A DNA stretch of 34,295 nt from Chloroflexota bacterium (GCA_019873685.1 JAIOAT010000014.1:41515-75809), one strand, 5' to 3'; counted from the stretch's first letter, positions 15,360 to 23,337 are shown. Translations and numbers: made by a program. Notes: generated by a model not told the origin, from the sequence alone.

Positions 15360-16457
15360 TCATCCTGCGGCCCGGCCATAGCGGCGCAGCAGGTCGGCCA
15401 GTTCATCCGTTGGCAGGGCGTACAGCGTGTGACCATCCCGGCCGGTCATGGTGGTAGCTGCTGTCAGCGAATTGAGCACCGCTTCTTCCACGCTTTCCAC
15501 TACGGCCAGAAACAGATCGTCAATCACAGCCTGACCCTCTTCGGCAATCGCCTGCAGGGTGTATACATCCTGCGCCGGTCTGTGCGGTCGCCGATTGGCT
15601 GTGGAGAAGGCGATCACGAAGTCGCCGCTGCCACTGGCGCTGATCGCGCCGGTGCGGGCCAGCCCCAGCGCCGCGCGGCTGGCCAGGCGGCCAAGTTGCC
15701 GGGCTGTCAGCGGGGCATCGGTAGCCAGCACGATCATGACCGAGCCGGACGGCGGCGTGCTCAGCGGGAGCAGACGATCCCGGAAGTGCTGGCCCACGGG
15801 CACGCCCAGCACCTGCAGGTGCTGGCGCGAGCCGAAGTTGCTCTGCACCAGCGCGCCAAGCGTGTACCCGGCTGGAGTCTGGCGTGAGGCGGTGCCGATG
15901 CCACCTTTAAAGCCGAAGCAGGCGGTTCCCGTACCCGCGCCGACCGCTCCTTCGGCAACCGGCCCGCCGCTGGCATGCTGCAGGGCGGCCAGCACATGCT
16001 CCGCCCGAACATGCCGCCCCCGGATGTCGTTGAGAAAGCTGTCGTTGCATTCCCCGACCACCGGGTTCACCGTGCCAGCCGTCAGGCCAATTTCCGGGTT
16101 CTCGGCCAGCATGTAGTCGATAACTGCGTCCGCCACGCGGGGGACATTGAGGGTATTGGTCAGCAGGATTGGCGTCTCGATTGTGCCCAGTTCGCGGACC
16201 TGCTCAAAGCCCATCGCCTTGCCAAAGCCGTTGAAAGTCCGCACGGCAGCAACAACTTTCTCCTGGAAGAGGTTCCCCCCGTGTGGCAGGATGGCCGTCA
16301 CGCCGGTGCGGATCGGCCCGTGCCCCGGGCGTAGCGGCCCCTCGCCGGCGATCAGGGTGACCTGTCCGACCAGGACGCCGGGGACATCGGTGATGGCGTT
16401 ATAGCGGCCTGTCGGCAACACGCCAGGCGTCACACCCAGATCGCGCAGGCGGGGCAT
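15360..16457 (-). CDS. P1/DmpA-family peptidase (S58, aminopeptidase-type, self-cleaving)
   Basis: The 365-residue protein belongs to the DmpA/BapA family of N-terminal nucleophile aminopeptidases, which release N-terminal residues (L-, D- or beta-amino acids) after self-cleavage before a serine. Family blocks visible are ITDVPGVLVGQVTL near the N-terminus, GVTAILPHGG, PILLTNTLNV and GAVGAGTGTACFGFKGGIG. The cleavage site and nucleophile are likely G238-S239 in PPSGSVMIVLATDAPL, which would give alpha and beta chains of about 238 and 127 residues. There is no signal peptide, so it acts inside the cell. AGGAGGTG precedes the ATG. The MTase gene lies 27 nt upstream. Its substrate is not predictable. 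Confidence 0.93.
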   Translation of the reverse strand: MPRLRDLGVTPGVLPTGRYNAITDVPGVLVGQVTLIAGEGPLRPGHGPIRTGVTAILPHGGNLFQEKVVAAVRTFNGFGKAMGFEQVRELGTIETPILLTNTLNVPRVADAVIDYMLAENPEIGLTAGTVNPVVGECNDSFLNDIRGRHVRAEHVLAALQHASGGPVAEGAVGAGTGTACFGFKGGIGTASRQTPAGYTLGALVQSNFGSRQHLQVLGVPVGQHFRDRLLPLSTPPSGSVMIVLATDAPLTARQLGRLASRAALGLARTGAISASGSGDFVIAFSTANRRPHRPAQDVYTLQAIAEEGQAVIDDLFLAVVESVEEAVLNSLTAATTMTGRDGHTLYALPTDELADLLRRYGRAAG

Positions 16458-16484
16458 CTGTACACCTCCTGCCGGGGAACGGAC

Positions 16485-17591
16485 CTAAATGCGCTGCAGG
16501 ACAAAGATGCGCGGGTTCAGGCCCCCCAGCGCGATCCGCTGTTCGTTGACCGGACGCCAGACCGTGCTTTCGCTAAGTAAGCTCTGCATCAGCCTGACCT
16601 CGTGTGTGATCAGAGCAAACAGCGTCCCGGGTCGGGCTACCCGCGCGGCTTCGGTCAGCAGCGCCGGATAGAGCGTTACATTGTCGGCGTGGGAACCCAC
16701 CAGATGGCCAAACGGCAGATCAGCGCACAGCGCGTCAACGCTGCCATCCTCCAGCGGAAGCCGCCGGGCATCCCAATCGTGCAGTTCGGCTACCTGGGTG
16801 TACCCCGCTGCCGCCAGGTTCTCCCGCGCACAGGCCAGCGCTTCCGGGTTGGTGTCGCAGCCCAGCACCCGGCGGGCCGGTCCGGCCAGCAGGCGCTCCA
16901 CCAGAAACGTGCCGGAACCACAGCCAATGTTCAGGAAGATGTCATAGGGCCGCGGATCCGTCATCAGCACCATCGCATGGGCAACGGTAGCGTTTAGCGC
17001 CCCCTCCATGTCGCAGACCCGCCAGGATCGCGTAGCCAGGGGGCGCGGCGAAATGCGCAGCAGCACCTCCCAGCCCTCGCGCCCGTCGAGGGGTCGCCGC
17101 ACGCGCAGCAACAGATCGCCTTCCTCGAAGCCCTCGCTCAGGCCGGTTGCCTCCGCTAATGCCGTTCGCAGGCGTTTCATGACTGCCGTGTTCTCGCCGG
17201 CCGCGCTGATGAAGAACGTCCGGAATGCCTGCGGTGGATGCGCCGCCCGGACCAGGGCGATGTCTTCCAGCAGCGCCCGGAACGCCTGATCGCCCAGCAG
17301 GGCGCGCGGGCGAGGAATGGCGTAGAACCGAACCATGTAGATCGCCTGCACGGTTCTCATCCGCAGCAGGGCACGCAGACCACCGGCATAGTCAAAGCGG
17401 AAAGCCCCGGGCGCGACTCCGGCCTTCGGCAGACGGTGGAGCGTGACACGTCTATCCAGGTGAACGCTCAACTCGCGGCGAGCGATCGCCTCCAGCCCTT
17501 CCACCACATTGGCCTCAAAGCGGCGCACCTCCGGGGCTGGAGGCCGCGGCCTTCGTTTTGGGGCAGGTTTTGGTGGTCGCTGTGTCATCAT
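16485..17591 (-). CDS. THUMP/UPF0020-type RNA (guanine-N2) methyltransferase
   Basis: The 368-residue protein is probably a SAM-dependent RNA methyltransferase of the Trm14/TrmN/RlmL group. Residues 1-25 are Pro/Arg/Lys-rich, useful for RNA contact. Residues about 25-190 fit a THUMP-like region, with FRFDYAGGLRALLRMRTVQAIY inside. The Rossmann MTase domain has motif I NIGCGSGTFLVERLL and a catalytic motif ADLPFGH, in which the usual Asn/Asp-Pro-Pro-Phe/Tyr is Asp-Leu-Pro-Phe, as I recall for the THUMPD3/Trm14 side of the family. ATG 17591 and ATG 17588 are adjacent; AAGGG lies upstream. Whether the target is tRNA or rRNA cannot be decided here. It is followed within 27 nt by the DmpA-like gene. 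Confidence 0.82.
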   Translation of the reverse strand: MMTQRPPKPAPKRRPRPPAPEVRRFEANVVEGLEAIARRELSVHLDRRVTLHRLPKAGVAPGAFRFDYAGGLRALLRMRTVQAIYMVRFYAIPRPRALLGDQAFRALLEDIALVRAAHPPQAFRTFFISAAGENTAVMKRLRTALAEATGLSEGFEEGDLLLRVRRPLDGREGWEVLLRISPRPLATRSWRVCDMEGALNATVAHAMVLMTDPRPYDIFLNIGCGSGTFLVERLLAGPARRVLGCDTNPEALACARENLAAAGYTQVAELHDWDARRLPLEDGSVDALCADLPFGHLVGSHADNVTLYPALLTEAARVARPGTLFALITHEVRLMQSLLSESTVWRPVNEQRIALGGLNPRIFVLQRI

Positions 17592-17669
17592 GGTACCCTT
17601 AAAGCTCCAGACCGGTGTTCTGTGGCCTGCATAAGCATTCAGACGCAGGCAGCGCCGGACATTGACGGT

Positions 17670-18554
17670 TCAGCGCACATCAGTTGACTGAAACCCCTCG
17701 CCATAGGCAGTATGCCCCTGGCCTACCACCATAAAGGCCCGCGGATCGGTAGAGTAAACAAGATGCCGCAGGTCGGCTACTTCCGGGCGGCGCACGGTCA
17801 CGAACAGCACATGCCGGGTCTGGCCGGTGTACATCCCGGTGCCGGTCCAGCTAGTCACGCCGCGCGCCAGCCTGGTCATGATCAGGTCGGCGATTTCCTG
17901 AGGCTTGTTGGTGATCACCATCGCCGTACGGATGGTGCTTGGCCCTTCCAGCACATAATCCGCCGCGGTGCCATCCACATAAATGGCGACGATAGCGTAC
18001 AGAGCGCTTTCCCAGCCGAAGACCAGACCAGCTAACGTGACAACCAGGCCATCTGTATACAGATAGGTGGCGTTAAAGGCCGTTCCCAGTTTCTTCTGCA
18101 AGATCAGGGCCAGGGTTGAACTACCGCCAAAAGAACCGCCGGCGCGGTACACCAGCCCGCCGGCGATGCCTCCCAGTATGCCGCCAAAGATCGCGCTCAA
18201 CAGCCGATCGTTGGTGATGCCGTGAGCCGGAAGGTAGGGCGCCAGTACATCAATCGCCAGCGAGTAAACCCCGACGACGTAAATCGTCTTGAGTACGATT
18301 CGCCAGCCGCCGAGCATCCGGTAAGCCAGCATCTGGATCGGGATGTTCAACAGCAGCACCATCAGGCCGATGGGTGTACCAACCAGGTGGTTAAGGATCA
18401 CTGATAAGCCGGATACGCCACTGGGCGCAATTTCGTATGGCGCGTAGAAGATGTTCAGCGAAATACCGGAAAGCACACCGCCTGTTGTCAACAAGAGAAG
18501 GTCACTGATGATCCCGCGCCAGAGCGCCGGACGTTTGATATCGATCACAGTCAT
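17670..18554 (-). CDS. YitT-family membrane protein with C-terminal DUF2179 domain
   Basis: The 294-residue product has a hydrophobic N-terminal two thirds with five to six membrane segments (family PF02588, YitT), including GGVLSGISLNIFYAPYEIAPSGVSGLSVILNH and a Gly-rich GGILGGIAGGLVYRAGGSFGGS segment. A cytosolic DUF2179 domain starts near residue 205 (STIRTAMVITNKPQEIADLIM), with GMYTGQTRHVLFVTVRR. The biochemical role of the family is not established. The ATG at 18554 has AAAGGAC upstream and a good promoter at 18582-18609. A longer open frame reaches 18902 but reads through the tRNA-Asp gene and is rejected. It is probably the first gene of a unit with the MTase 78 nt downstream. Confidence 0.9.
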   Translation of the reverse strand: MTVIDIKRPALWRGIISDLLLLTTGGVLSGISLNIFYAPYEIAPSGVSGLSVILNHLVGTPIGLMVLLLNIPIQMLAYRMLGGWRIVLKTIYVVGVYSLAIDVLAPYLPAHGITNDRLLSAIFGGILGGIAGGLVYRAGGSFGGSSTLALILQKKLGTAFNATYLYTDGLVVTLAGLVFGWESALYAIVAIYVDGTAADYVLEGPSTIRTAMVITNKPQEIADLIMTRLARGVTSWTGTGMYTGQTRHVLFVTVRRPEVADLRHLVYSTDPRAFMVVGQGHTAYGEGFQSTDVR

Positions 18555-18581
18555 CGCACCCGTCCTTTTGGATACGGGCTG

Positions 18582-18609
18582 ATCATACTCACGGATAGGA
18601 GTTCGGCAA
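18582..18609 (-). promoter_or_regulatory. Candidate promoter of the yitT-type gene
   Basis: On the minus strand TTGCCG (18609-18604) and TATGAT (18587-18582) are separated by 16 nt. The -10 hexamer matches 5 of 6 consensus bases. The predicted leader is about 20 nt and the position directly before the ATG at 18554 supports that start. Confidence 0.6.
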
Positions 18610-18764
18610 TAGCGGAGGGCTGAGAACCTGAGCAGTGACGATACCGCCGGGCGCGGCAGAGGGAAGGCGGCAGATAACCGGTGGCATGTCAGGATGGTGC
18701 AGCAACCGTCACGGGGCATGCCCCCGTTTCTCCAGGCTCTGTGCTCAGGTAAGCACAAAAACCA

Positions 18765-18793
18765 TTGACAGCCCGGAAGGGCACTGCTATAAT
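18765..18793 (+). promoter_or_regulatory. Consensus sigma70-type promoter of tRNA-Asp
   Basis: TTGACA (18765-18770) and TATAAT (18788-18793) are perfect consensus hexamers with a 17-nt spacer. A TGC precedes the -10 hexamer. The discriminator is GC-rich (GCGCCCC), as in stable RNA promoters under stringent control. A near-palindrome centred on GGGGCATGCCCC (18713-18724) lies about 40 nt upstream. Confidence 0.92.
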
Positions 18794-18807
18794 GCGCCCC
18801 GTTGACT

Positions 18808-18880
18808 GGGGGCGTAGTGTAGCGGTTAACATGCCGGCCTGTCAAGCCGGAGATCGCGGGTTCGAATCCCGTCGCTCCCG
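18808..18880 (+). tRNA. tRNA-Asp (anticodon GTC)
   Basis: The 73-nt cloverleaf folds without gaps. The acceptor GGGGGCG (18808-18814) pairs with CGCTCCC (18873-18879) with one G-U pair, and the discriminator is G. The D-arm has the G10-U25 wobble typical of tRNA-Asp. The anticodon stem CCGGC/GCCGG encloses CTGTCAA with GTC at 18841-18843. The T-arm has GCGGG-TTCGAAT-CCCGT. The 3' CCA is not encoded. It has its own promoter and terminator. Confidence 0.97.
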
Positions 18881-18891
18881 CAGTTGCTCTG

Positions 18892-18930
18892 AGTATCCGC
18901 ATCCGATTGGGTGCGGATACTTGTTTTTTT
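18892..18930 (+). terminator. Intrinsic terminator of tRNA-Asp
   Basis: A perfect 10-bp stem, AGTATCCGCA (18892-18901) with TGCGGATACT (18912-18921), has a 10-nt loop and is followed by TG and seven T residues (18924-18930). Confidence 0.93.
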
Positions 18931-19097
18931 GGGGGGGATTCACTTAGTCACATCCACGATTACCCCCAGCGTCCGCGTAGCAGGACAGCCGGCGGGTGGT
19001 CAGCTACGATCTGGCCTGTCCGGGCGGCACATGCCGGGTGCATTCATTCGGATGATAGAGTGTGGCGGAACAGCGGGAAAGCAGGATGGCAGGGAAG

Positions 19098-19523
19098 CTA
19101 CTGCCACTCCCACACTGGCTCACCGCTCAGGATGCGCCGGATCTGATTGGGGAAGCGATCCGGGTCCAGGGGTTTGCCCAGGAAGCCATCGAAGCCAGCC
19201 TGCTGGGCGCGTTTCATCTGCTCCTCGCTGGCCTCGGCGGTTACGGCAACAACCAGGGTATTCTGCAACCGCTGATGAGCGCGGATTTTCTCCAGCGCCT
19301 GGTAGCCGTCTTCATACGGCAGGCGGATGTCCATCAGAATCAGGTCTACCCGCGGTAGAGTGTCAGCGAACTGCACAACCTGCCAGCCGCTGGTTTTCCA
19401 TTCGCAGTGCTGCACTCCCATAAAGGCCAGCATCCGGGCGATCAGGACAAAGTTAGGCACGTTGTCCTCAACAACCAGCACATGCGCCTCGCCCGGTTCG
19501 ATCGGGCTGTGTACTCTGGCCAT
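19098..19523 (-). CDS. Stand-alone response regulator receiver protein
   Basis: The 141-residue product is a CheY-like receiver with no output domain. The acidic pair is E19-D20, the phosphoacceptor is D65 in DLILMDIRLPYEDG, the conserved Thr is T95 in VVAVTAEAS and the Lys is K117 in GFLGKPLDPD, so it should be able to take a phosphoryl group. A short N-terminal tail (HSPIEPGEA) precedes the first strand. The ATG at 19523 is supported by AAGGAG upstream; an upstream frame to 19634 adds non-receiver sequence. It is divergent from the histidine kinase and may be a phosphate sink or a partner of an unlinked kinase. No gene shares its strand nearby. Confidence 0.9.
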   Translation of the reverse strand: MARVHSPIEPGEAHVLVVEDNVPNFVLIARMLAFMGVQHCEWKTSGWQVVQFADTLPRVDLILMDIRLPYEDGYQALEKIRAHQRLQNTLVVAVTAEASEEQMKRAQQAGFDGFLGKPLDPDRFPNQIRRILSGEPVWEWQ

Positions 19524-20008
19524 GAACTGCGAACTCCTTATTAGTTGTGTGCTGCATCGAGACTGCCAAGCGATATGACACCTGACCCTGTCCTGCTGGG
19601 CAGGAAAGCGGGGACAGGCCCAGTCCGACTCCATAATGGGTCAGTGTCTAGTTTACTCTAAATTTGTGTTGCCCCAAAGTTAGAATCTGGCGAATTCCCC
19701 GATGTTTGGCTTTTGCTATGCTTTCGTCTTTTTCGGCGTATGGCTGGCATTCTGTCGTTAGCAGTGTCCGGGAACAAAACCGGCGCTGGTGTTAGACAGC
19801 CCTATTCCATCCCGCTGGCAGGATGCTCTGCTGGTGGAGGCAGGTTGTGTCGTGACATTTTTGCATCTTTGATCCCTGTATATCGTCCGTTATGCTAATA
19901 GTATTCGAGAGTCATACTCAGGGTGACAGGAGACGGTTGGGAAACCGGGTGAATGTTCGGGTGTAGCAGGTGTGCAACCCGGTTTACCCTGTCCGGGGAT
20001 ACAGCCAG
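19524..20008. other. Divergent intergenic region with promoter and structured leader, 485 bp
   Basis: This stretch separates the stand-alone receiver (minus) from the histidine kinase (plus). On the plus side TTGATC (19869-19874) and TATGCT (19891-19896), 16 nt apart, form a candidate promoter. They are followed by a nested inverted repeat at 19925-19993, listed separately. Near 19585-19617 a CCTGTCC/GGGACAGG repeat could fold in the leader of the receiver mRNA. No convincing small gene is seen. Confidence 0.5.
19925..19993 (+). promoter_or_regulatory. Nested inverted repeat in the histidine kinase leader
   Basis: AAACCGGGT (19942-19950) pairs perfectly with ACCCGGTTT (19977-19985), and GACAGG (19925-19930) pairs with CCTGTC (19988-19993) outside it. 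The structure ends 15 nt before ATG 20009 and would bury the alternative GTG start at 19970. It could be a translational control element or a protein-binding site. No known riboswitch consensus is matched with confidence. Confidence 0.4.
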
Positions 20009-22114
20009 ATGGACTCTCAGGTGCAAACCGCAGCGCTGACCCTCGCTTCATTGCTCGAGCAGAACCAGGAAGATATCGCCAATATCTGGACTATTCGGAT
20101 CTTTCAGACGGCCAGCTTTTGCCCTGGCGATCACTGGGTAGATGTTCTGCGCCTCTCCACCAGGCAAGGGCTGGAGGCAATGCGTTTGGCGCTTGCTACG
20201 GGGTCCTTTCAGAAGCTGGAAGTGTATCTCAGTCAGCTCAGCAGCGCGTGTTTGCGCGGAGGCTTTGAGTGTGGCGATACAGCCCAGGCGCTGCTGATGT
20301 GCCGGGAAGCCATTCTACCGGTGATCCGGCGAAGCCGATCGTCTGATGCGGACCTGATCTGGGCGATGATCTCCGAGCTGGACAGGTGCTTGCACTGGAT
20401 GGTTCAGCGGTTCGTTAGCCTCTATATCGCCGAAACAATGCGCAGGCTCCGAGGCCAGCGTGAACGTAAACTGGCCTTGCTCCGTTCCAGCCTGCAGACG
20501 CCGGACTTGTTGGCAACGGAAGATGTGCTGCGACAGACCGCCTTCAGCCTGATCACTGATCTGGAGGTAGAGTGTTGCGATATCTACCTGTTCGATCGGG
20601 ATCATAACCAGCTCAACCCCGTGCTGGGCATGAGCGCTTCCGCTGCCATCGGGCCGGTCCGGTTGTATGAGAACCAGCTTGTCAAGCCGCAGGCTGATCC
20701 TCTGCTGAGGCAAATGCTGGAGCAGGGTGAACCAGTGGCTTGCTGGAATGTACAGCAGGCGGCACAGGCAGGCAAGACCGGATTGCGGGCGACCAATGTG
20801 AAGTCGATTTTGGCGGTGCCACTACCAGGGCACGGCCAAGTACTGGCGGTTGCTATCGCCGGGGTGTTCAGCGACTATCGGGAGTTCACGCCAGAACAAA
20901 TCGAGCTGGCGCAGGAGATCGCTAGAGATGCTGCTCTGGCGTTGGAGAACATCCGGCTGCAAGAAAAGCGGCGTCTTGAGAACCAGAGCATCCAGCGGGT
21001 CATGGCTGTCTTGCTGCAAGATCTTGATCTGGATGGTGTGCTAAGAATTGTCTGTGAAGAGGCGCAGCACCTGACTGGGTCGCGTGGCAGCGCGGTCTAC
21101 CTGTTGTCTGAAAATGGGCAGCGACTCATCCTGATTCTCAACACGGGTGACCGTCCCGTTAGCACGCAGATTCCTGTCGAGGGATCACTGGCGGGGATGG
21201 CGCTGCATGAGGGCCGGATCTTTGTGTCGAACAATCCCGCCAGCGATGAACGGCTATGTGTTCACAATGGCAACATTGTCAATGTGCTGGTCGCACCGTT
21301 GCTTGCTAATGGAATGCGCATTGGCGTGCTTTATGCGGCCAATAAGCCGCAGGATTTTAGCGAGGATGATGTTCGTGTGCTCAGCGTGCTGGCCGGTCAG
21401 GCGGCCATCGCGATTGAACATGCTCGCTTGCTGGACAAAATCCGTTACATTGCCATTCTGGAAGAGCGCGAACGCCTGGCGCGGGAGATTCACGACAATC
21501 TGGCTCAGGCTCTCAGTGTCCTTAAATTACAGGCCTCAAGCGTTGGCGACCTGCTCCTGAGCGGTCAATTTGAACAGGCTCGGCACGGTGTTCAGGAAAT
21601 GGTGCAAACGGCTGCCGAGGCGCACATTGATGCACGAGAAGCGATCTTCAACCTGCGCAACCGGATCGCTGCTGGGGAGAATTTGCCAGCAGTGCTGGAA
21701 GCCTGCCTAGAAAGATACCGCAACGCCTGTGGAATTGATGTTAGGCTGGATGTCCAGGACATCTCGATGGCGCTGTTGTCTGATACGATGCTTCTTCAGA
21801 TTGTCCGAATTATTCAGGAAGCGCTGACCAACGTGCGCAAACATGCAGAGGCCAGCAGCGCCTCGATTCATGTGTATGAGCATGCACATCAACTGGTGGT
21901 TGTTGTGGAAGACAATGGCCGTGGGTTTGACGTAGAGCAGGCCCGCCATTGTGGCGTGGGGCTACAGGTCATGAAGGAACGGGCCGCAAGTCTGGGAGGA
22001 TACCTGGAAATCCACACGGCCACTGGCCATGGGACACGCATCAAGGCGTGTATACCGCTGGGCGAGAGGAGGCATTGGACACATGGAGCCGTTGCGGGTA
22101 TTACTGGTGGATGA
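20009..22114 (+). CDS. Cytosolic GAF-domain histidine kinase, NarX/NreB-DegS type
   Basis: The 701-residue kinase has no membrane segment. Order: a helical N-terminal domain (1-150, beginning LASLLEQNQEDIANIW), GAF domain 1 (about 155-310), GAF domain 2 (about 335-475), a HisKA_3 dimerisation domain with the phosphorylated His H495 in EERERLAREIHDNLAQ, and a HATPase_c domain with N608 (QEALTNVRKHA), DNGRGFD and GVGLQVMKERAASLGG. GAF domains suggest a small-molecule, redox or gas ligand; none is identifiable. ATG 20009 is preferred over GTG 19970 because the latter sits in a strong hairpin. The gene overlaps the NarL-type regulator by 32 nt, so they form a pair. Position just before the flavoprotein-cytochrome cluster suggests control of anaerobic respiration, by analogy with NarXL; this is inference. 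Confidence 0.92.
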   Translation: MDSQVQTAALTLASLLEQNQEDIANIWTIRIFQTASFCPGDHWVDVLRLSTRQGLEAMRLALATGSFQKLEVYLSQLSSACLRGGFECGDTAQALLMCREAILPVIRRSRSSDADLIWAMISELDRCLHWMVQRFVSLYIAETMRRLRGQRERKLALLRSSLQTPDLLATEDVLRQTAFSLITDLEVECCDIYLFDRDHNQLNPVLGMSASAAIGPVRLYENQLVKPQADPLLRQMLEQGEPVACWNVQQAAQAGKTGLRATNVKSILAVPLPGHGQVLAVAIAGVFSDYREFTPEQIELAQEIARDAALALENIRLQEKRRLENQSIQRVMAVLLQDLDLDGVLRIVCEEAQHLTGSRGSAVYLLSENGQRLILILNTGDRPVSTQIPVEGSLAGMALHEGRIFVSNNPASDERLCVHNGNIVNVLVAPLLANGMRIGVLYAANKPQDFSEDDVRVLSVLAGQAAIAIEHARLLDKIRYIAILEERERLAREIHDNLAQALSVLKLQASSVGDLLLSGQFEQARHGVQEMVQTAAEAHIDAREAIFNLRNRIAAGENLPAVLEACLERYRNACGIDVRLDVQDISMALLSDTMLLQIVRIIQEALTNVRKHAEASSASIHVYEHAHQLVVVVEDNGRGFDVEQARHCGVGLQVMKERAASLGGYLEIHTATGHGTRIKACIPLGERRHWTHGAVAGITGG

Positions 22115-22754
22115 CCACGCGCTGTTTCGTCAGGGTGTTAAGTCGCTACTGGATTCCCGCCCGAACATCGAGGTGGTAGGGACGGCCAAGGATGGTTGTG
22201 AAGCCGTCACCCTGGCGCGGCAGATGTTGCCTGATGTCATCCTCATGGATATTGAAATGCCGTATTGCGATGGGCTGGAAGCAACCCGCAAGATCAAGCG
22301 GGAATTGCCGCATGTCCAGATCGTTATGCTTACCGTGGTCGATGACGCCGATGCTATTTACGAAGCCATCCGAGCGGGCGCACAGGGGTATTTGCTGAAA
22401 GACCTGGAAGCGCAGCAACTCTGCGCAATGCTGGATGGGCTGCGTCGCGGCGAAGCGCCGCTTTCCGGGGCTATTGCGGCCAAGATTCTGGAGGAGTTTC
22501 GCCAGATGGTCCCAGTTCCTTCAGAGCAACCGGCATACGCGGATCCGCTCTCTGATCGTGAGCGGGAGGTGCTGCAGTTGCTGGTCTGTGGCAAGTCTAA
22601 TGCCGAGATTGCTGCGGAACTCACGCTGACCGAGAATACGGTGAAGACTCACCTGAGCAACATTCTGGCCAAGTTGCACCTCAAGAATCGGATTCAGGCG
22701 GCTGTGTATGCGGTCAGCCGGGGACTGGTAGATGCACCGAGCCAGGAGTTGTAG
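22083..22754 (+). CDS. NarL/LuxR-family response regulator
   Basis: The 223-residue protein has a receiver domain (1-120) with the acidic pair in LLVDDHALFRQG, phosphoacceptor D56 in VILMDIEMP and K106 in YLLKDLE. A LuxR-type helix-turn-helix follows (about 153-215: LSDREREVLQLLVCGKSNAEIAAELTLTENTVKTHLSNILAKL). It should be phosphorylated by the overlapping kinase and bind DNA as a dimer. The ATG at 22083 lies inside the kinase 3' end; AGGAGG is 11 nt upstream. An in-frame start at 22029 would add 18 residues before the receiver. Targets are unknown; the respiratory genes downstream are natural candidates. Confidence 0.94.
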   Translation: MEPLRVLLVDDHALFRQGVKSLLDSRPNIEVVGTAKDGCEAVTLARQMLPDVILMDIEMPYCDGLEATRKIKRELPHVQIVMLTVVDDADAIYEAIRAGAQGYLLKDLEAQQLCAMLDGLRRGEAPLSGAIAAKILEEFRQMVPVPSEQPAYADPLSDREREVLQLLVCGKSNAEIAAELTLTENTVKTHLSNILAKLHLKNRIQAAVYAVSRGLVDAPSQEL

Positions 22755-22761
22755 TGAGCTT

Positions 22762-22798
22762 CCCCCATCTAGGGGATGGGGGTACGAGATCATCCCCT
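22762..22798 (+). repeat. Two mutually exclusive hairpins after the regulator gene
   Basis: CCCCCATC (22762-22769) pairs with GATGGGGG (22775-22782). AGGGGATG (22771-22778) can instead pair with CATCCCCT (22791-22798). The two 8-bp stems share bases and cannot form together. They lie just before the terminator at 22812. Confidence 0.5.
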
Positions 22799-22811
22799 GA
22801 GTGGGTGAGCT

Positions 22812-22840
22812 AGAGCGATCGAAAGATCGCTCTTTTTTTT
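22812..22840 (+). terminator. Intrinsic terminator of the kinase-regulator operon
   Basis: AGAGCGATC (22812-22820) and GATCGCTCT (22825-22833) form a perfect 9-bp stem with a GAAA tetraloop, followed by a run of eight T residues. It separates the two-component genes from the receiver-like small gene. Confidence 0.95.
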
Positions 22841-22927
22841 CGTCCGAATCGCCCAGTTTGGCGTTAACCGTCTGCGACGGCAGGGGTACGCTGATGGCTG
22901 TCTTCTTCCTTGTGGAAGGCAAGGATT

Positions 22928-23254
22928 GTGAAGCGCGTGTTCGTTTTCGCCAAGTCATCGTTATTTAGCCAGGGCATCAAGAACCTGCTTGATGCCGAAC
23001 CGGGGCTAGACGTGGTTGGTTGGGAAGCTGATCCCACAACAGCGATCAAGAAGATCGGGGAGACGAAACCTGACGCCATTCTCTACATCGCTGAGAATTC
23101 GTGCGCACGTCCATCATTCAGCGCTGAGCACCTCTTGAAGCTCGGGGTGAAAGCCAAGATCGTTGAGCTAAGCCTAGATGACGCCAGTGTCTATGTCTAT
23201 CAGGGTGAACAGCTCACTGTGACGGAGATTGGCGACTTGGTCAGCGCCATCTAA
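22928..23254 (+). CDS. Receiver-like protein lacking phosphorylation residues (pseudo-receiver)
   Basis: The 108-residue product aligns by eye with the receiver of the NarL-type regulator just upstream: RVFVFAKSSLFSQGIKNLLD against RVLLVDDHALFRQGVKSLLD, then LDVVG against IEVVG and PDAILYIAEN against PDVILMDIEM. The acidic pair is Ala-Lys, the phosphoacceptor Asp is Ile, and the conserved Lys is missing. A Ser (IVELSLDD) remains at the Thr/Ser position. No output domain follows. It therefore cannot be phosphorylated in the usual way and may bind a partner or ligand constitutively. GTG 22928 is preferred (GGAAGG 8 nt upstream); TTG 22910 is in frame. It precedes the first flavoprotein by 83 nt and may be co-transcribed with it. 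The name pseudo-receiver is inference. Confidence 0.72.
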   Translation: MKRVFVFAKSSLFSQGIKNLLDAEPGLDVVGWEADPTTAIKKIGETKPDAILYIAENSCARPSFSAEHLLKLGVKAKIVELSLDDASVYVYQGEQLTVTEIGDLVSAI

Positions 23255-23337
23255 AGGCGTTGCCCCTGGAGAAAAGGGCAAAGCGGCGCGGCTTTTCGCA
23301 CAAGGTATACCGTTTATAGCAGGAGATATCGTCAACC

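Noticed and set aside
18555-18902. N-terminal extension of the YitT-family protein to 18902
   Set aside because: The extension reads antisense through tRNA-Asp and its promoter; ATG 18554 has a ribosome site and a matching promoter.
19940-19985. Faint likeness of the kinase leader to a cobalamin riboswitch core (GGGAAACCGGGTGAA)
   Set aside because: The rest of the consensus, including the B12 box and the conserved junctions, is missing, so only a structured leader is claimed.
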